A DNA stretch of 64,000 bases from Eopsaltria australis (taxonomy: Eukaryota; Chordata; Aves; Passeriformes; Petroicidae), in contig JAVTVJ010000787.1 in NCBI GenBank assembly GCA_034509425.1, forward strand, positions 372,001-436,000, given 5' to 3'. Below are positions 36,101-47,194 of the stretch, piece after piece. The first letter of the stretch is position 1; each line of letters starts with the position of its first letter. The notes below the pieces were generated by a model. It was not told the origin of the DNA and did not search any database. It saw only the letters and a program-made list of their open reading frames with translations. Position numbers and translations under genes: made by a program.

Positions 36101-36289
36101 TTAATTTGTATTTTTAAAACCTGACTGAACATTCCCTGATAAACCAGAACTCAAATCCAACTGAGGAGAGCAGTTCCCTTCTTTGCTCAGCGTTACAAAA
36201 TCTGACTTAACTTCTCTTCTTTCCCAGACAAAAAGATTAACAAATTGGATACTGACGACTTGGATGAAATTGAGAAGATAAATAACTGA
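26936..36289 (+). CDS. DDX19B: DDX19B-type DEAD-box ATP-dependent RNA helicase
   Basis: Twelve exons: 26936-26992, 27901-27949, 28329-28382, 29250-29385, 31449-31541, 32125-32227, 32774-32888, 33045-33222, 33617-33854, 34859-35021, 35627-35818, 36228-36289. All have GT-AG ends and compatible phases. They encode 479 residues, the length of human DDX19B. The ATG sits in a good context (GGCCATGG). All helicase motifs are intact: Q motif around [14 protein letters not shown], Walker A SQSGTGKT (K144), PTYELA, TPGT, DEAD (242-245), SAT (274-276), MIFCH, ARGID and [10 protein letters not shown] (425-434). The family (yeast Dbp5) strips proteins from mRNA at the cytoplasmic face of the nuclear pore with Gle1/InsP6 and Nup214, and acts in translation termination. 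The N-terminus [19 protein letters not shown] is the DDX19B form. I cannot tell whether birds keep one or two DDX19 genes. Confidence 0.97.
28069..28087. repeat. Short (CAG)n microsatellite
   Basis: About six AGC/CAG triplets in DDX19 intron 2; non-coding. Confidence 0.7.
30424..30965. repeat. 69-bp minisatellite in DDX19 intron 4, about 8 copies
   Basis: Unit begins GCATCCAGGGAGCACTTGGG and contains CATCAGCTGGG and CACCATAACCTGGATTGCAC. Copies are spaced 69 bases (30472, 30541 and onward). One copy near 30740 has a different insert (ATTAAGGTTGTCATCTGGGG), and ATTAAGGTTGT recurs at the array end. Since 69 is a multiple of 3, each frame stays open through several units, producing false Cys-rich ORFs on the minus strand. 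Confidence 0.92.
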
Positions 36290-38070
36290 AATAGCTGCTG
36301 GAACTGGTGTGTGCCCTGCTGTGGAAGCTCTCCCACTACAATTGGATCAGCGTTTGGATTGGCACAGCCTCTCGGCTCGTCCCGAAAAGGACTCTTCAAG
36401 ATATGAGTACAAAAAAATTACCTCATTTTCAAAATTGCAGTTGGACTTCAAATTGTGCAACTGTGGGGAGGAAGAGGAAATGTTTACAGAAGCTTTTAAC
36501 ATTTCTTAGTTTAGCCTTAAAATGGGATGATCTTTGGAATTCTGAGAAATACACTTGCCAAAAGAGAGGCGATATGGAATTATCTAAAATTTTAAAAGAA
36601 AAAAAAAAAAACCAAACATAATTGCCTTTAATTGGAATAATGTGCAGCATTAACCTGATCAGTTTAAATTCAACAGCTGAATACATAATGGACATAAGGA
36701 AAGGAAAAAACAAAACCAAAAAAAAGAAAACCCAAAAACCCCAAACAAGGCAGCTGGTTTTTGGCTAAATACTCAACTTGTACAAACTAGGATGTCACTC
36801 TCTTTGGCGCTCCCCTGAGCTCTTTTAAGACTCATTTCTGGCTTCCTGATGGATTTGCCCTGCTTTTCCTTAATGTAAATTGTCCTGAGGATGTCTCCAG
36901 TAGCTCCTACTCGCAAACACAGGTGCCGTGTCGCTTTGCTGGGCAGTATTTTCTTTTCCTTTGTCCTGGATTTGTTGGGATGGCCGCTCTCCGTGACGTG
37001 GTGGGTGGTGGTGACACTACACAAGTTCATCCCAAGTGTTTAACCTGGGTGGGTGGGGGTGGGAGGGGCAGTAATGAAGGGAACTGTATTAATGCGTTGT
37101 CTGATTAAATTCACCTCTGTGAATTAATTCAGCGTATGATTAAATGCACCGTGCTGTGAAGCTCAGCATGGATGATGTACAGAGCTGTTGGGCTTCACCC
37201 ATCAGATACAGGAATAAAAGAACAACAAAAAAAAAAATTATGATAGCCTGGATTGACCAAAAGAATTTACCCTTAGAACACCAAATTTACCTGTTACAGT
37301 GCGTTTCAGTACCAGAGTTTTGAGTTAAATTGCTCAGCCAAATTGCAGGTGGGAAGTGCTCCATAGTGCAAAAATAGGTCATTGGTCCCTGCCCTGGGGT
37401 GTTCCATGGAGAAGGAAGGATTCACAACTCCTGGAGAAGGAAGGATGACCCCTCCTGTGTGTTGGGACCACTCTCATGCGCAGCTGGAAGCTGTGGGCTG
37501 TTCCCCCAGCCCATCTCTAGGAGAAGGAGGCTCCTGAAGCAGAACTTAGGGTGCACAGCTCTTTGTTGGGGGGGGAAAATGGGACATGCATGAGCAGCCA
37601 TGGGCCTGCTACTCAGTGTGGGAATCATGTCAAAACAAATGTATAAATTGTAAATTTAAACTGAACTGTTTTCTTTGCAATTTTGGCCATCATATTCTGT
37701 TCAAAGACAGGAATATGGATCCTTTTACCAAGTAAAAAAAGGCTCATTTAAAATGTACCTAAAATTTTAGGAAATCGTGCACCCTTTTATCAATTTGTAT
37801 AAAGGCTTTAGTGAAGAAAAAAGAAAAAAAAACAGCTTAAAATTAAACTTTTTGTATTCTGGGGTGTATCTATTTTTATTCTGTTGGAATCCTATTTAAA
37901 GTGGCAGGTGAGTGAGTGCTTGCGTGTGGAGTGGAAGACTTGATTTAATCTCCTACTTTCCTAGTACAGCTGAATGACCTGGTGACAGCAGAGTATTGGG
38001 TTGAATTGTCATGGAAGCTGCTGCTGGTCCTGTGTGCTGTTTCTAATGTACTTTTAATTGGAATTAAAGA
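36290..38070 (+). other. DDX19 3'UTR region with candidate poly(A) signals
   Basis: AT-rich sequence after the stop. AATAAA at 37213-37218 precedes an A-rich stretch, and ATTAAA occurs at 38063-38068; either could end the transcript. An earlier ATTAAA lies near 37104. The true site cannot be decided from sequence. Confidence 0.45.
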
Positions 38071-38870
38071 ACACATACTGAACAATCCCTTTGCTGACTT
38101 CTTCCTTGAATACTTTGTTGGTGTTTAAAAGGCTCAGGTAAGGATATTCCCAGTCAAAATTTCTGGTAAGTTTTATATTTGTGACCTTCTTATCCTGGGA
38201 CAGAATGAATTTTAATGCTGAAATTCTTAAAAGATTCCTACAAAGAAGTTTGTTAAATGATGCCACACAATCAATTAGGTCAGGTAAATTTTGTTCTTCC
38301 CTCCTGTGCTTCTTGTGCTGGACTTTAAGTTGCTGCTAAAATCTCCCCAGAACAGTTTTGAAGGGAAGAGAAGGAGAACTGAGGGAGAAAAGAGGTGTTT
38401 TCCTTGTGCTGTGCTTGCCCAGATCAAGACTTGATATTTTTTTACCCATCTTTGGAGGTGCTGTAGCCTGGGTGAGGTGATTAGAACCAAACTCAGCTTT
38501 ATCTTAGATATCCAGGAGCAACATCCTCCAGCATGAGAAGTCCACAGTGAGCCAAGTTAACTGTAGGGTCTGCTGGTTCTGTTCTTGCTCAGAGCCCCTG
38601 TGCTCTCACACCTGCCTGGTGGTCCCTGGCTCTGGTCACAGCTCTCACTGATCCAAAATGTTTCCTCCTTGGCTGCAAGCTTGTATCCAGCACAGGATGC
38701 AGATACAAACTCCAGGAAGGTGGTGTGGAGGGCAGCTGACCGTTCCAAGGCTGATTTGGGCAGCCCCTGAAGTATTTGCTATCAAATTAAAGGTTTCTTA
38801 AGAGCAGCGTGTGATGGATAAACCTCAGCTCGTGTAAATCATCTCAAGTTCAAGTTTCAGCCTAAAAGGT

Positions 38871-40282
38871 TTTATTTAACAGAGGATGGAAACACTGAAA
38901 GGTAGGAATAACACAGTACAGATAATAGGCAGGAAAAGGGAATTAACTACCTAACACTGAAGGAAAGATGGGAAATGGTCCCTTTTCCTGAAACCAAGTG
39001 AAATTCTTCGTGATTCTGTTGAAGGGATCCATATGTTTTAATATCTGGGACTGCTCCTGAGCCATTCCCATCACCAACAGCAGCAGGTACCACTGTTCTA
39101 CCTGGGACTGGCTTTACAAAGCTGCTGGATCCCAACCACTTGGTTTAGCATCAGGTACCACACTTAGAGCCAGCACCAGCATCAGCTTTGTGCTCCTGGT
39201 GTGTTTGTGCTCCTGTGCTGAGTTGGTCTGGGAGTTACACTGAGCTTCAAAATAAACTGGGTTTCCTTTAAACTCACTCATCTGTGTGGCAAGTGGTCCA
39301 TTTCTAAGGAGATTAAAAATTACTGCCTTTGAAATTCCATTAGAAAGTAGAAGATATTTCTCTTTTTTTTAGCACAAGCACTTTGTGTTTGCCTAAACCT
39401 GCCAAGTCACCCAACCAGCCTTTTGACAGGATAGTAAAAGATGACTCCTTGTGCCAATTCCTTGTCAAATCCCATTAATACCTTATTTAAAAATTCCCAA
39501 AGCAGCACTTGCTGCTTGGACTAACTCACTTCAGTGTAGAGGGGTTAAATGGAATTATCTGTAACATCCTTTAACTAGCCATCTGTTCTTACTTATGGAT
39601 CATGTGAGCTGAGTAAGAGAAGGAAAACTAAGGAGAAAATCCTGCTGCTCCCTAAGATAGCCAAAATAATAATTATTCGTTCTTAAAAAGATTTATTTAG
39701 TCACAGTTCAGAGCTGGACTGAGGTTACCCAGAAAGACCTGAGCCCTCACAGGTATTTTACAGTCAGCCTTGCAATTTAATACTTCACAGTAACCCATTA
39801 GTAACAGTTATTACTGTTATTTCCAGATGGTTTTGGGGTTTGATCTCCTTTTCAGTCTCTTGAGATGTTTAGGATAATGATAAGCTACTGAAGGTGGTCC
39901 TATAGCAAAACCAGTTCTGTTTCTACCTTCCCAAATGGTGCTTCTGAATTTGGAGAAGTGGTACCTTCCCAAAATACACAAAAGGACAAGGGGAGAGGTC
40001 TTGGAAACCTGAGTTTTCAAAGAACATCAGCAGCTTCAACAAACCAGAAAGGCTGAAGGTTGGTGGCGCTGAGGCATAAATTTGTGATGGCACAGGTGAC
40101 ACAAGCTGCTCTGTATGAATCAGGTTTATGCATCTGAAATACTATTTTCTGAAGTGCTATTTCAAATACTATCACACATCCATAACTCTGCTTCATGGGG
40201 ATTTTTGTGGGAGGTTGGAAGATAAAGAAGTAGGCGCAGGAAGCATCAGACTCTCAGTTTTTTGGGATGCATCTCTGTGTGC
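38871..40282 (-). other. UBXN10 3'UTR region
   Basis: Downstream of the UBXN10 stop on the minus strand. Minus-strand AATAAA signals lie at 39692-39697 and 38871-38876 (TTTATT on the plus strand). DDX19 and UBXN10 are convergent, so their 3' ends meet near 38.1-38.9 kb. Confidence 0.45.
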
Positions 40283-41125
40283 CTAAAGATTCCCTGCATT
40301 GTGCTGCTTGTCCAGTCGGATGCACAGCACGGACTTGGGGAGGATCCCACACTCCCGAAGGGACTTGGTAAGGTCAGAGAAGCTCCTCCGGGGCACCTCC
40401 ATGGTTTCCACACTGCAGTGTTGATAGTTGGCCAAAAGTTTCTGTCCTGCCACGGCAAGGACCGTCTGGAGACTGTCAGAGGGCTTGAAGCAGTGCTCAA
40501 ACCTCTGCCCAGAGGGAGATCGCACAGCGAGCAGCACGTGCGGCTCTTCCGCGCTCCCAGGGAACATCCAAGGGCTCTCCTGCCTTCCCCACTGCCCAGG
40601 GCCACAGTGCACGTGTGAGCTCTCTTCAGTGGCAATGGCAGTTCCTGACAACGTGCTGGCAGATCCCTGTGCTCCACAAAGAGTCTTGATGGCTTCTGGA
40701 GCATCTTGCAGCCCCTCACTCACTCCCAGCCGGTTGGTCCGTTCAGCCAGCGCTTCCACGGCGTCGCTGCCGGAGCCCTTCCGGACGATGGAGGGGAGCA
40801 CCCGGTACCTGTTCAGGGAGGAGGAGCTCTTCAAAGGCACTTGCTGCAGCAGCTTTGGGATTTTCTCAGGAGACACCTGGGCAGGTGGGAAGGCCAGTTT
40901 TGTGCGTGGCGCTCTCCGGCTGTTCGCTAATTCCCGAGGAGAGGCTGCAGCTGGGGAAGATGGCACGTGGCACGGACAGGCTTCCATGCCCTGAGCGTGG
41001 CTCAGGCTTGGCCTCCGTCCCTTGGCAGATTTGGGCCTGGTGACTTGCATGGTGACGGCGCTGGCCCACGAGAGAGTGGCTGTGCCCAGAGCTGGTGCTG
41101 AGTCCAGGAAAGCCGCTGTGGCCAT
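40283..41125 (-). CDS. UBXN10: UBXN10, UBX domain-containing protein 10
   Basis: The whole 280-residue protein lies in one exon, equal to the human length. The start ATG is at 41125, five bases inside the exon; the acceptor CTGCAG ends at 41131. Diagnostic stretches are TRPKSAKGRRPSL near residue 30, SSSLNRYRVLPSI near residue 105, and the C-terminal UBX fold from about residue 193 (LLAVRSPSGQRFEHCF, then SVETMEVPRRSFSDLTKSL and ILPKSVLCIRL). The N-terminal half is low-complexity and poorly conserved. The family protein is a p97/VCP adaptor that works with IFT-B in cilium assembly, and this fits the RFX site at its promoter. The first, non-coding exon is about 2.7 kb upstream. Intact, no oddity in the frame. 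Confidence 0.96.
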   Translation of the reverse strand: MATAAFLDSAPALGTATLSWASAVTMQVTRPKSAKGRRPSLSHAQGMEACPCHVPSSPAAASPRELANSRRAPRTKLAFPPAQVSPEKIPKLLQQVPLKSSSSLNRYRVLPSIVRKGSGSDAVEALAERTNRLGVSEGLQDAPEAIKTLCGAQGSASTLSGTAIATEESSHVHCGPGQWGRQESPWMFPGSAEEPHVLLAVRSPSGQRFEHCFKPSDSLQTVLAVAGQKLLANYQHCSVETMEVPRRSFSDLTKSLRECGILPKSVLCIRLDKQHNAGNL

Positions 41126-41639
41126 CGCACCTGCAGGCTGGGAGCAGAGGGAAAAGTTACAGGAACTGGCCAGGAGAGTTCAATCTCCCTGTGATTCCCA
41201 CGCTGTGCTGCAGGTCAGGTAATAACAGGATAAATCTGAGGTATCAGAGTGGGCAGGCAGCAACCCTGCGGTGCAGGAAGGGCTGTCACAGAGGGTGGGA
41301 GATGCTATTGGTAGGGACTGGGGTTGGTAGGAATTGTGGAAAGTTGACCCAGAGCTTTGGGAAGTTGTGCCCTTTGCCACTGAACTGTAAGTTTTTGATG
41401 GAAAGAACTGTTTCTTGCTTCTGAAGCTGGAAACTCAGCACAAACGGGAGAGGAGCAAAGCTCAGGGCGCAGCTCTGGCCTTTTCACTGCTTCTGCAGTG
41501 ACAGATTCAGTTTCTACTGTGGCTTTTGGGATAAGACTGATGACACTTTATATTTTAAAGACATTTCAAGACCATTGAGATTGAAAAACCCTGATTTCGA
41601 CTCTCCTGTGACCAAAAGCTGCTTATCAGAGAATGATTT

Positions 41640-41912
41640 ACTCCAAGGGAACAGCTGGAGCTGTGTCAGGGAGGTTTAGGTTGGATAACAGGGAAAGGTT
41701 CTTCCCCCAGAGGGTGCTGGGCACTGCCCAGGCTCCCCAGGGAATGGGCACAGCCCCGAGGCTGCCAGAGCTCCAGGAATGTTTGGACAATGCCCACAGG
41801 GATGCACAGGGTGGGATTTTTGGGGTGTCTGTGCAGGGCCAGGAGCTGGACTGGATGACCCTTGTGGGTCCCTTCCAGCTCAGGAAATTCCATGATTCTG
41901 TGATAAAACCTC
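41640..41912 (+). mobile_element. CR1 LINE 3'-end fragment
   Basis: Contains GGTTTAGGTTGGATAACAGG, AAAGGTTCTTCCCCCAGAGG, CTGGACTGGATGACCCTTG and a CATGATTCTGTGAT tail. Lies in UBXN10 intron 1. Confidence 0.88.
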
Positions 41913-42239
41913 CACTGAGGAGGAAGCCACGTTCTGCTGTATGCTCCCCAAAGGAAGCTGTGCTCAGAGCACTCAGCTCTGCCAGGACAGGCAGCCCAGC
42001 CACCAGCTCACAACCTCACAACATTTTGGAGAAGTGCCACAGGGAACCTTCTCTTCCGTTCCTGTGGGTTTTGTGGCAGCATTTACCAAAGGGGGGAAAT
42101 AAAGATCACCTTGGATTGCTTGGCATTCTCCAGAAATGCCACAGTCACACTCAGCTGCTCTTTGTCATCCCAGCAGCACGTGGGTCAATGCAAACCCTCA
42201 GGGGGTTCAGCAAAGCCAAGGGCAAAACCTTACACCTGA

Positions 42240-42815
42240 GTTGGGGCAATCCCAGGCACACCAGGCTGGAGGAGGGATGAAGAGCAACTCTGGAGGAGAA
42301 GGAGCTGCAGAGCTGCCTCCAGCTCCAGGGTCCAGGCAAGGGAAGGACGTGGAGCTGCTGGAGTGGGTCCAGAGGAGGCACCAAGGTGATCAGAGGAAGG
42401 GAGCAGCTCTGCTGGGAGGAAAGGCTGGGAGAACTGGGATTGTGCAGCCTGGAGAGAGAAGGATGTGGGGTGACCTGGCTGTGGCCTTCCAGTACCTGAA
42501 GGGAGCTGATGGGAAAGATGGAGAGAGACTGTTTAAAAGGGCCTGGAGTGCCAGGACAACAGGGAATGACTTCCCACTGCCAGAGGACAGTTTTAGACGG
42601 GATCTTGGGATGAAATTGTTCCCTGTGAGGGTGGGGAGGCCCTGGCACAGGGTGCCCAGAGAAGTCGTGGATCCTCAGAAGTGTCCAAGGCCAGGCTGGA
42701 TGGGGCTGGAAGCAGCCTGGAATAGTGACAGTGTCCCTGCCATGGCAGGGGTGGGGCTGGATGGGCTTTAAGGTCCCTTCCAACCCAAACCAACCTGGGA
42801 TTCTATTCTAAACCA
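42240..42815 (+). mobile_element. CR1 LINE 3'-end fragment, longest in the window
   Basis: About 575 bases including GAGGAGAAGGAGCTGCAGAG-type internal CR1 sequence, GGTGGGGAGGCCCTGGCACA, GTCCAAGGCCAGGCTGGATG, TTTAAGGTCCCTTCCAACCC and GGGATTCTATTCTA at the end. 5'-truncated. Lies in UBXN10 intron 1. Confidence 0.92.
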
Positions 42816-43384
42816 AACAGAGGGAACAGCCCCTGTGGCACTTTGCCAGCGATGCGTTTGTTATTTAACACTTGATTTCTCCTCCAGCACACCCTGCCCA
42901 GCCCCGGCTGACAGAGCTGTCCCTCCTGAGCCCCCAGCGGGGGGGGGACAGGGCCACTCGCCCAGGTGACTCATCCCAGCTTCCCAGGAGCCTGCGGGAG
43001 GGACGGGGGCTGTGCCTTCCCCTTAGTGCCGCTAACAAATAAACTCCAAGGCAACAACGCACCGAGGCAGAACTCCCGAGCGCACGGGATCGCTTACAAA
43101 TGTCCCCAGTGACGCTGCCACATCCAAGAATAAACCCCTGACCAACCAACCAACCTGGCAGGAGCCCTGGTGGGACCCAGCACGGTGTGTGGTAGAGGGG
43201 AGAGGCTGCAAACACGGGGTCCGGTGAGGGGGGGCATGGAGAACCACAGCCAGGGAGGGCTGTGCCCCCAAAACCGTGACCCCAGGGCCTGGGAGGGGGG
43301 CACTCCACAGCCCGGACCCACAGCACGGGATCACAGCTGGCTCAGGCTGGGAGGGACAGTGGCAGCTCATCTGGTGCCACCTCC

Positions 43385-43565
43385 TCGCTCCGGAGCACGG
43401 GGCACAGCTCTGGGCGCCGATGGGGATGGGACATCTCCAGTGCGGGACACTCCACACCCTCTTTGGGCAACGTATTCCAGGTGTTTAAAGAAGTTCTTCC
43501 TCACGTTCAGGTGGAACTTCCCGGGCATCAGTCCCTGCCCGCTGTCCCTTGTCCTGGTGAGGGCA
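43385..43565 (-). mobile_element. CR1 LINE internal fragment, antisense
   Basis: Plus strand reads AAGAAGTTCTTCCTCACGTT, CAGGTGGAACTTCCCGG and CCCTTGTCCTG, the complement of CR1 sequence upstream of the 3' block. Same direction as UBXN10, in its first intron, ending about 220 bases from the first exon. Confidence 0.75.
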
Positions 43566-43689
43566 GAGCCCTCAGTGCCACAGCCCGGCCGGGCCCACAG
43601 CTGGGCCTGGCTCGGAGCCCACGGCCGGAGCGCAGCCCCGCCGGCAGAGCCCGGCCCTCGAGCGCGGCTCCACGGCTCCGGAGGCAGAC

Positions 43690-43778
43690 CCCGGTCCCTC
43701 ACCCGGTCCTGGTCCCTCACCCGGTCCCGCTCCCAGTCCCGGTTCCGCTCCCGCTCCCGCTCCCGTCCCCGCCGTCCC
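43690..43778. repeat. CCCGNT hexamer-like C-rich repeat in UBXN10 intron 1
   Basis: CCCGGT/CCCGCT/CCCAGT units (TCCCGCTCCCGCTCCCG in the core) immediately downstream of the UBXN10 donor, giving G-runs on the transcribed gene's sense strand. Confidence 0.8.
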
Positions 43779-43782
43779 TCAC

Positions 43783-43850
43783 CTGCCCCGCGCCCGCCGC
43801 TCGGCGCCGTTGCCGTGGCGACCGCGGCGCTTCCGGGAGCGCGCGACGCC
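43783..43850 (-). promoter_or_regulatory. UBXN10: UBXN10 promoter and non-coding first exon
   Basis: The minus strand has a consensus donor GGGGCAG|GTGAGG with exon end at 43783, in a short CpG-rich block, in the right phase-free position to splice to the UBXN10 acceptor at 41131. Upstream is an X-box at 43809-43822, an ETS-like CTTCCGGG at 43830, and several CCACGCCC Sp/KLF-type boxes at 43860-43920. The transcription start is inferred, not seen. Confidence 0.65.
43809..43822. promoter_or_regulatory. RFX X-box (GTTGCCGTGGCGAC)
   Basis: Fourteen-base imperfect palindrome close to the RFX consensus GTTGCCATGGCAAC, placed in the core promoter of a ciliary gene. RFX2/RFX3 and FOXJ1 control ciliary genes through such boxes. 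Confidence 0.75.
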
Positions 43851-43919
43851 CCGCCCATGGCCACGCCCTTGACCACGCCCACAGCCCAGCCCCAGCCACG
43901 CCCACAGCCACGCCCCCCG

Positions 43920-44355
43920 CGGGAACAGGGATTGGAACGGGGATGGGGACGGGAATGGGAATGGGAACAGGAACGGGAAAGGGAAAGGGAACGGGAATGG
44001 GGATGGGAATGGGAATGGGAACAGGAACGGGAAAGGGAAAGGGAACGGGAATGGGGATGGGAATGGGAATGGGAACGGGGATGGGAACGGGAACGGGAAC
44101 GGGGATGGGAACGGGAAGGGGAATAGGGATGGGAATGGGGGACAGCGATGGGAGCGGGAGCAGGGATGGAGATGGGAACGGGAAAGGGAACGGCGATGAG
44201 AGCGGGAATGGGGATGGGAATGGGAATGGCAATAGGAATGGGAATGGCAATGGGAACCGGGATGGATGGGGATGGGAATGGGAACGGGAACAGGGATCGA
44301 AATGTGAAAGGTAAAGAGGATGGGAATGGGGGGTGGATGGGAATGGAGATGGGAA
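43920..44355. repeat. (GGGAAY)n hexanucleotide satellite
   Basis: About 430 bases of GGGAAC/GGGAAT with occasional GGGGAT units. Each unit is three G plus three other bases, so the plus strand holds dozens of consecutive G-runs. The Pro/Ile/Val and Ser/His/Pro low-complexity open frames here (minus) and the Gly/Met/Asn ones (plus) are repeat artefacts. Confidence 0.95.
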
Positions 44356-47140
44356 CAGGCAGGAGTGGGCCAGCTGAGATGTCTCTAGGGGTGGATCCAG
44401 GGATCAGGGTTGGGACAGTCGGGATGTCCTGGGCTGGATCCAGGAGGAGGAACAGGGATAGGACAGCTGGGATGTTCCAGGTGGAGCCATGGCTAGAAGC
44501 AGGATTGGGAATAGCTGGGATATCCCGGTGTGGATACAGGGATGGGGTGCATGGAACCAGGGCTGGGAAGGGCTGCGATGTCCCGGTGTGGTCCCAGGGG
44601 ATGTCCCCAGGCTCAGGGACAGCCGTGACCCACTGTGGACTCGGGGCAGGGCTGTGACACAGCCTCAGCCTGGCACAGGATCCGCCCTGTGACATCGGGA
44701 GGATTCCAGAGGCTTCGTCCTCTGGGACACCGAGGAGTGGGGGGAGCGGGGGCTGCCTCGGGCTCCTCTCCCAAACTCCACCCGTGTGTGACTGTGGTAC
44801 CCGGGGTGTCCCAGCCCTCCCGCAGGAATTCCCATTCCTCCAACCCACCCAAAGCTAAATCACAATGGTGTCACCCTGCTTAAAAAACCCCAAATCCTTG
44901 GGGTTTAACCCTAACAGTTTAAAACCAAGGCGCTGCAGCTCGTCCCGAGCAAAGGCAGCAGGACGGGAGCACAAGGCAGTTGAACCTCCCTGTGACATTA
45001 TTCAGTGACCACTCAATAAAAGCAGGCAAATAAACCCCAGACTCATGAATTGCGATGAAAACACCTTTAAAAAAATTACACTTAACACACAAGATCACGC
45101 AGGGACCTCAAATAACTCTTCTGGGGGAGTTTCTTTGTGCAGGGAAAGGGAGGGGGAGTCCTCCTGATTCCCCCGGCTACAAATGATCCCTGAATCAGTT
45201 TTCCTTCTGGGAACACGCACTGTAACACCGACCTTTCCCATCTCTCCCCATTAATCCCTTTCTAAACCCACTCCTACTCAAGCAGCTGCTGCTCCCACTA
45301 AGAGGCAGCAAGAAATAAGCAATAAATATCCACCATAAACTTGAGGTCTCCACCCTGCGGGGCGGGAGGATCAAGGTGAACCCGTGCACGGAAAATAAAT
45401 AAATTAAGCAGGGCAATCGTTTCCTATCAGCTCACCTCAGCCCAGGATGTTTAGCAATGTTGCTGGGAAAACAGGCGTGTTGCAGATCAAAGCCCACGGG
45501 GTATTTACATTTCAATAAGGCCCTGAGCAAACAGATGGGTGGGGGATACCCGGCTCTGCTTGCTCCATAGGAAAGCTGAGAAGTTGCACATTTCCAAGGG
45601 GGTAATAACTTCCACAGGTGGTTTTTAAGCCCTCGGGTTTGTGGGTTAGTTTAAGACAGGGTTTAGATTCGTGTGGGCGCTCCCCTGAGTGGATCCTCCA
45701 CAGAGAGGGAGGGCTTAAAATAAGGGGATTTAGTTAAAACCACGTGTGGATCCCAAATCCATGTGATCCCAGCCCTCTGCTCTCTATTTATGTCCCTGGA
45801 CAATTCTTCTCACACAGATTTATCCAAACTCCACAGCAAACCCCAGATTTCCCCCCCAAATCCAGGGGCCTGCAACACCAAAGCAGGAGCAGCACGGACA
45901 ACAACTACCACAGCGGGGGAAAAACCTTCTGCAATGGATGTTTTTTTGTGGAGGAGGTGGGAAAGGGATTGTTTAATTAATTATTAGGGATGCCCTGGTT
46001 TTAAAAGTCAGGTGGGGAGAGCAGGGGTTGGGGCTGTCATTGAGGCATTTCAGAGTGGTCTTGTGCAGATGGCGAGTGGGGAGGCAGGTGAGATGTTCCT
46101 CCCCATCCTCAGCAGGCTTGGATGGGGTTTTATTCCACTTGCAGCAGGAAATGAAAGGTTAGAGGGAAGGAAAACCCCTGGACAGACAGCTCTGCCACCT
46201 TGGAGGGCGGCAAGAGGAGACGTCCCTTCCAGCGTCAGCTTTGGTAGCTCTCGGGAATTTCAACAAAGCTTTCTCTTCTTAACTCCAGACCCATCAGTCT
46301 TTACAATTCCCAACCCGAATTCCCTTCCCCGGGAGCGTGGTTAATCCCTGAGGGTGGGGCCCTGAATGTCGCCCGATACCTGATACCTGCGTTTGTGTCT
46401 GTGTTTGCTCTTGGCCCCACGGTTTCGAGGGAAAACAGCAGCTTTTGTTCCTTATCTCCTCTGGTTTTCTGCCTCCCCCGTGCTCTGTATCGTGTTTGGG
46501 TTGCGGTAATTAAATAAACTGTATTCCCAAAGCATTCCAAGCCGGGTTTCCATGGCTTTTCCAGCCTTTGCTGCTGGTGGTTTAATTTCACAGACCCCTG
46601 GGCAAGCAGGAAAACCTGAGGGCAGGACAGGAAAACTGCAGATCCAGGAATTGCAGCCCTGATCTTTGCTGCTCTCCCTTGCAATTCGGCAAGGCTGGAT
46701 TTGGATGCAGCCATGGATTTGGGGGGTTGGTTGCAAGGAAGGAGCCAAGAGAAATCATCTTTGGGGCTTCATGGGGTGAGTTGGCAAAACCAAGAACCCA
46801 CCTGAGACTACAGAGCCCAAAGTGCTGCCTCTACACCTGGAACAAGGATTCAATCACCTCTGAGGTGCCATCCTGGGTATAAATCACTTTTATCCCATCT
46901 CTCCAGCCACCAAATCCCATAGATTTTAAAACCATGGCCATGGCCTTGACTGGCCTCACTCAGGGATGGAGATGGCCTCAAAGCAAAGATCGAGATGACC
47001 GAGTGGTGCTCACTGCTGTGGGAAAACTCATGGTTTTTTGGGGAAGAGAAGGATGGGAATGTGCTCCCTGCTCGAGGCAAGCCCAGCTCGGGATGGCCCC
47101 GTGCCGTCAGCACAGACAGAGGAGGGGGTGGGCCTGGAGA
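44356..47140. other. Intergenic region UBXN10 to PLA2 cluster
   Basis: No protein family, RNA gene or transposon recognised. Confidence 0.5.
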
Positions 47141-47142
47141 GA

Positions 47143-47194
47143 TATAAACCCACCCTGCTGAGCCAGAGGCGTTGGAGCTGCAGGTCCAGGTGGG
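47143..47194 (+). promoter_or_regulatory. PLA2 gene A TATA box and non-coding exon 1
   Basis: TATAAA at 47143-47148. About 25-30 bases later an exon should begin, ending at 47194 with donor GTAAGG in the first minisatellite unit. It would splice to the acceptor ending at 47701 (CCCTCTGCAG), 12 bases before the ATG. Confidence 0.6.

Noticed and set aside
26936..36289. DDX19 as a processed retrocopy
   Set aside because: It has eleven introns with proper splice sites and a CpG promoter; no poly(A) tract or target-site duplication is needed to explain it.
43367..44848. 493-residue open frame on the minus strand
   Set aside because: Pure translation of the (GGGAAY)n array and the flanking GC-rich promoter; several frames on both strands are open at once.
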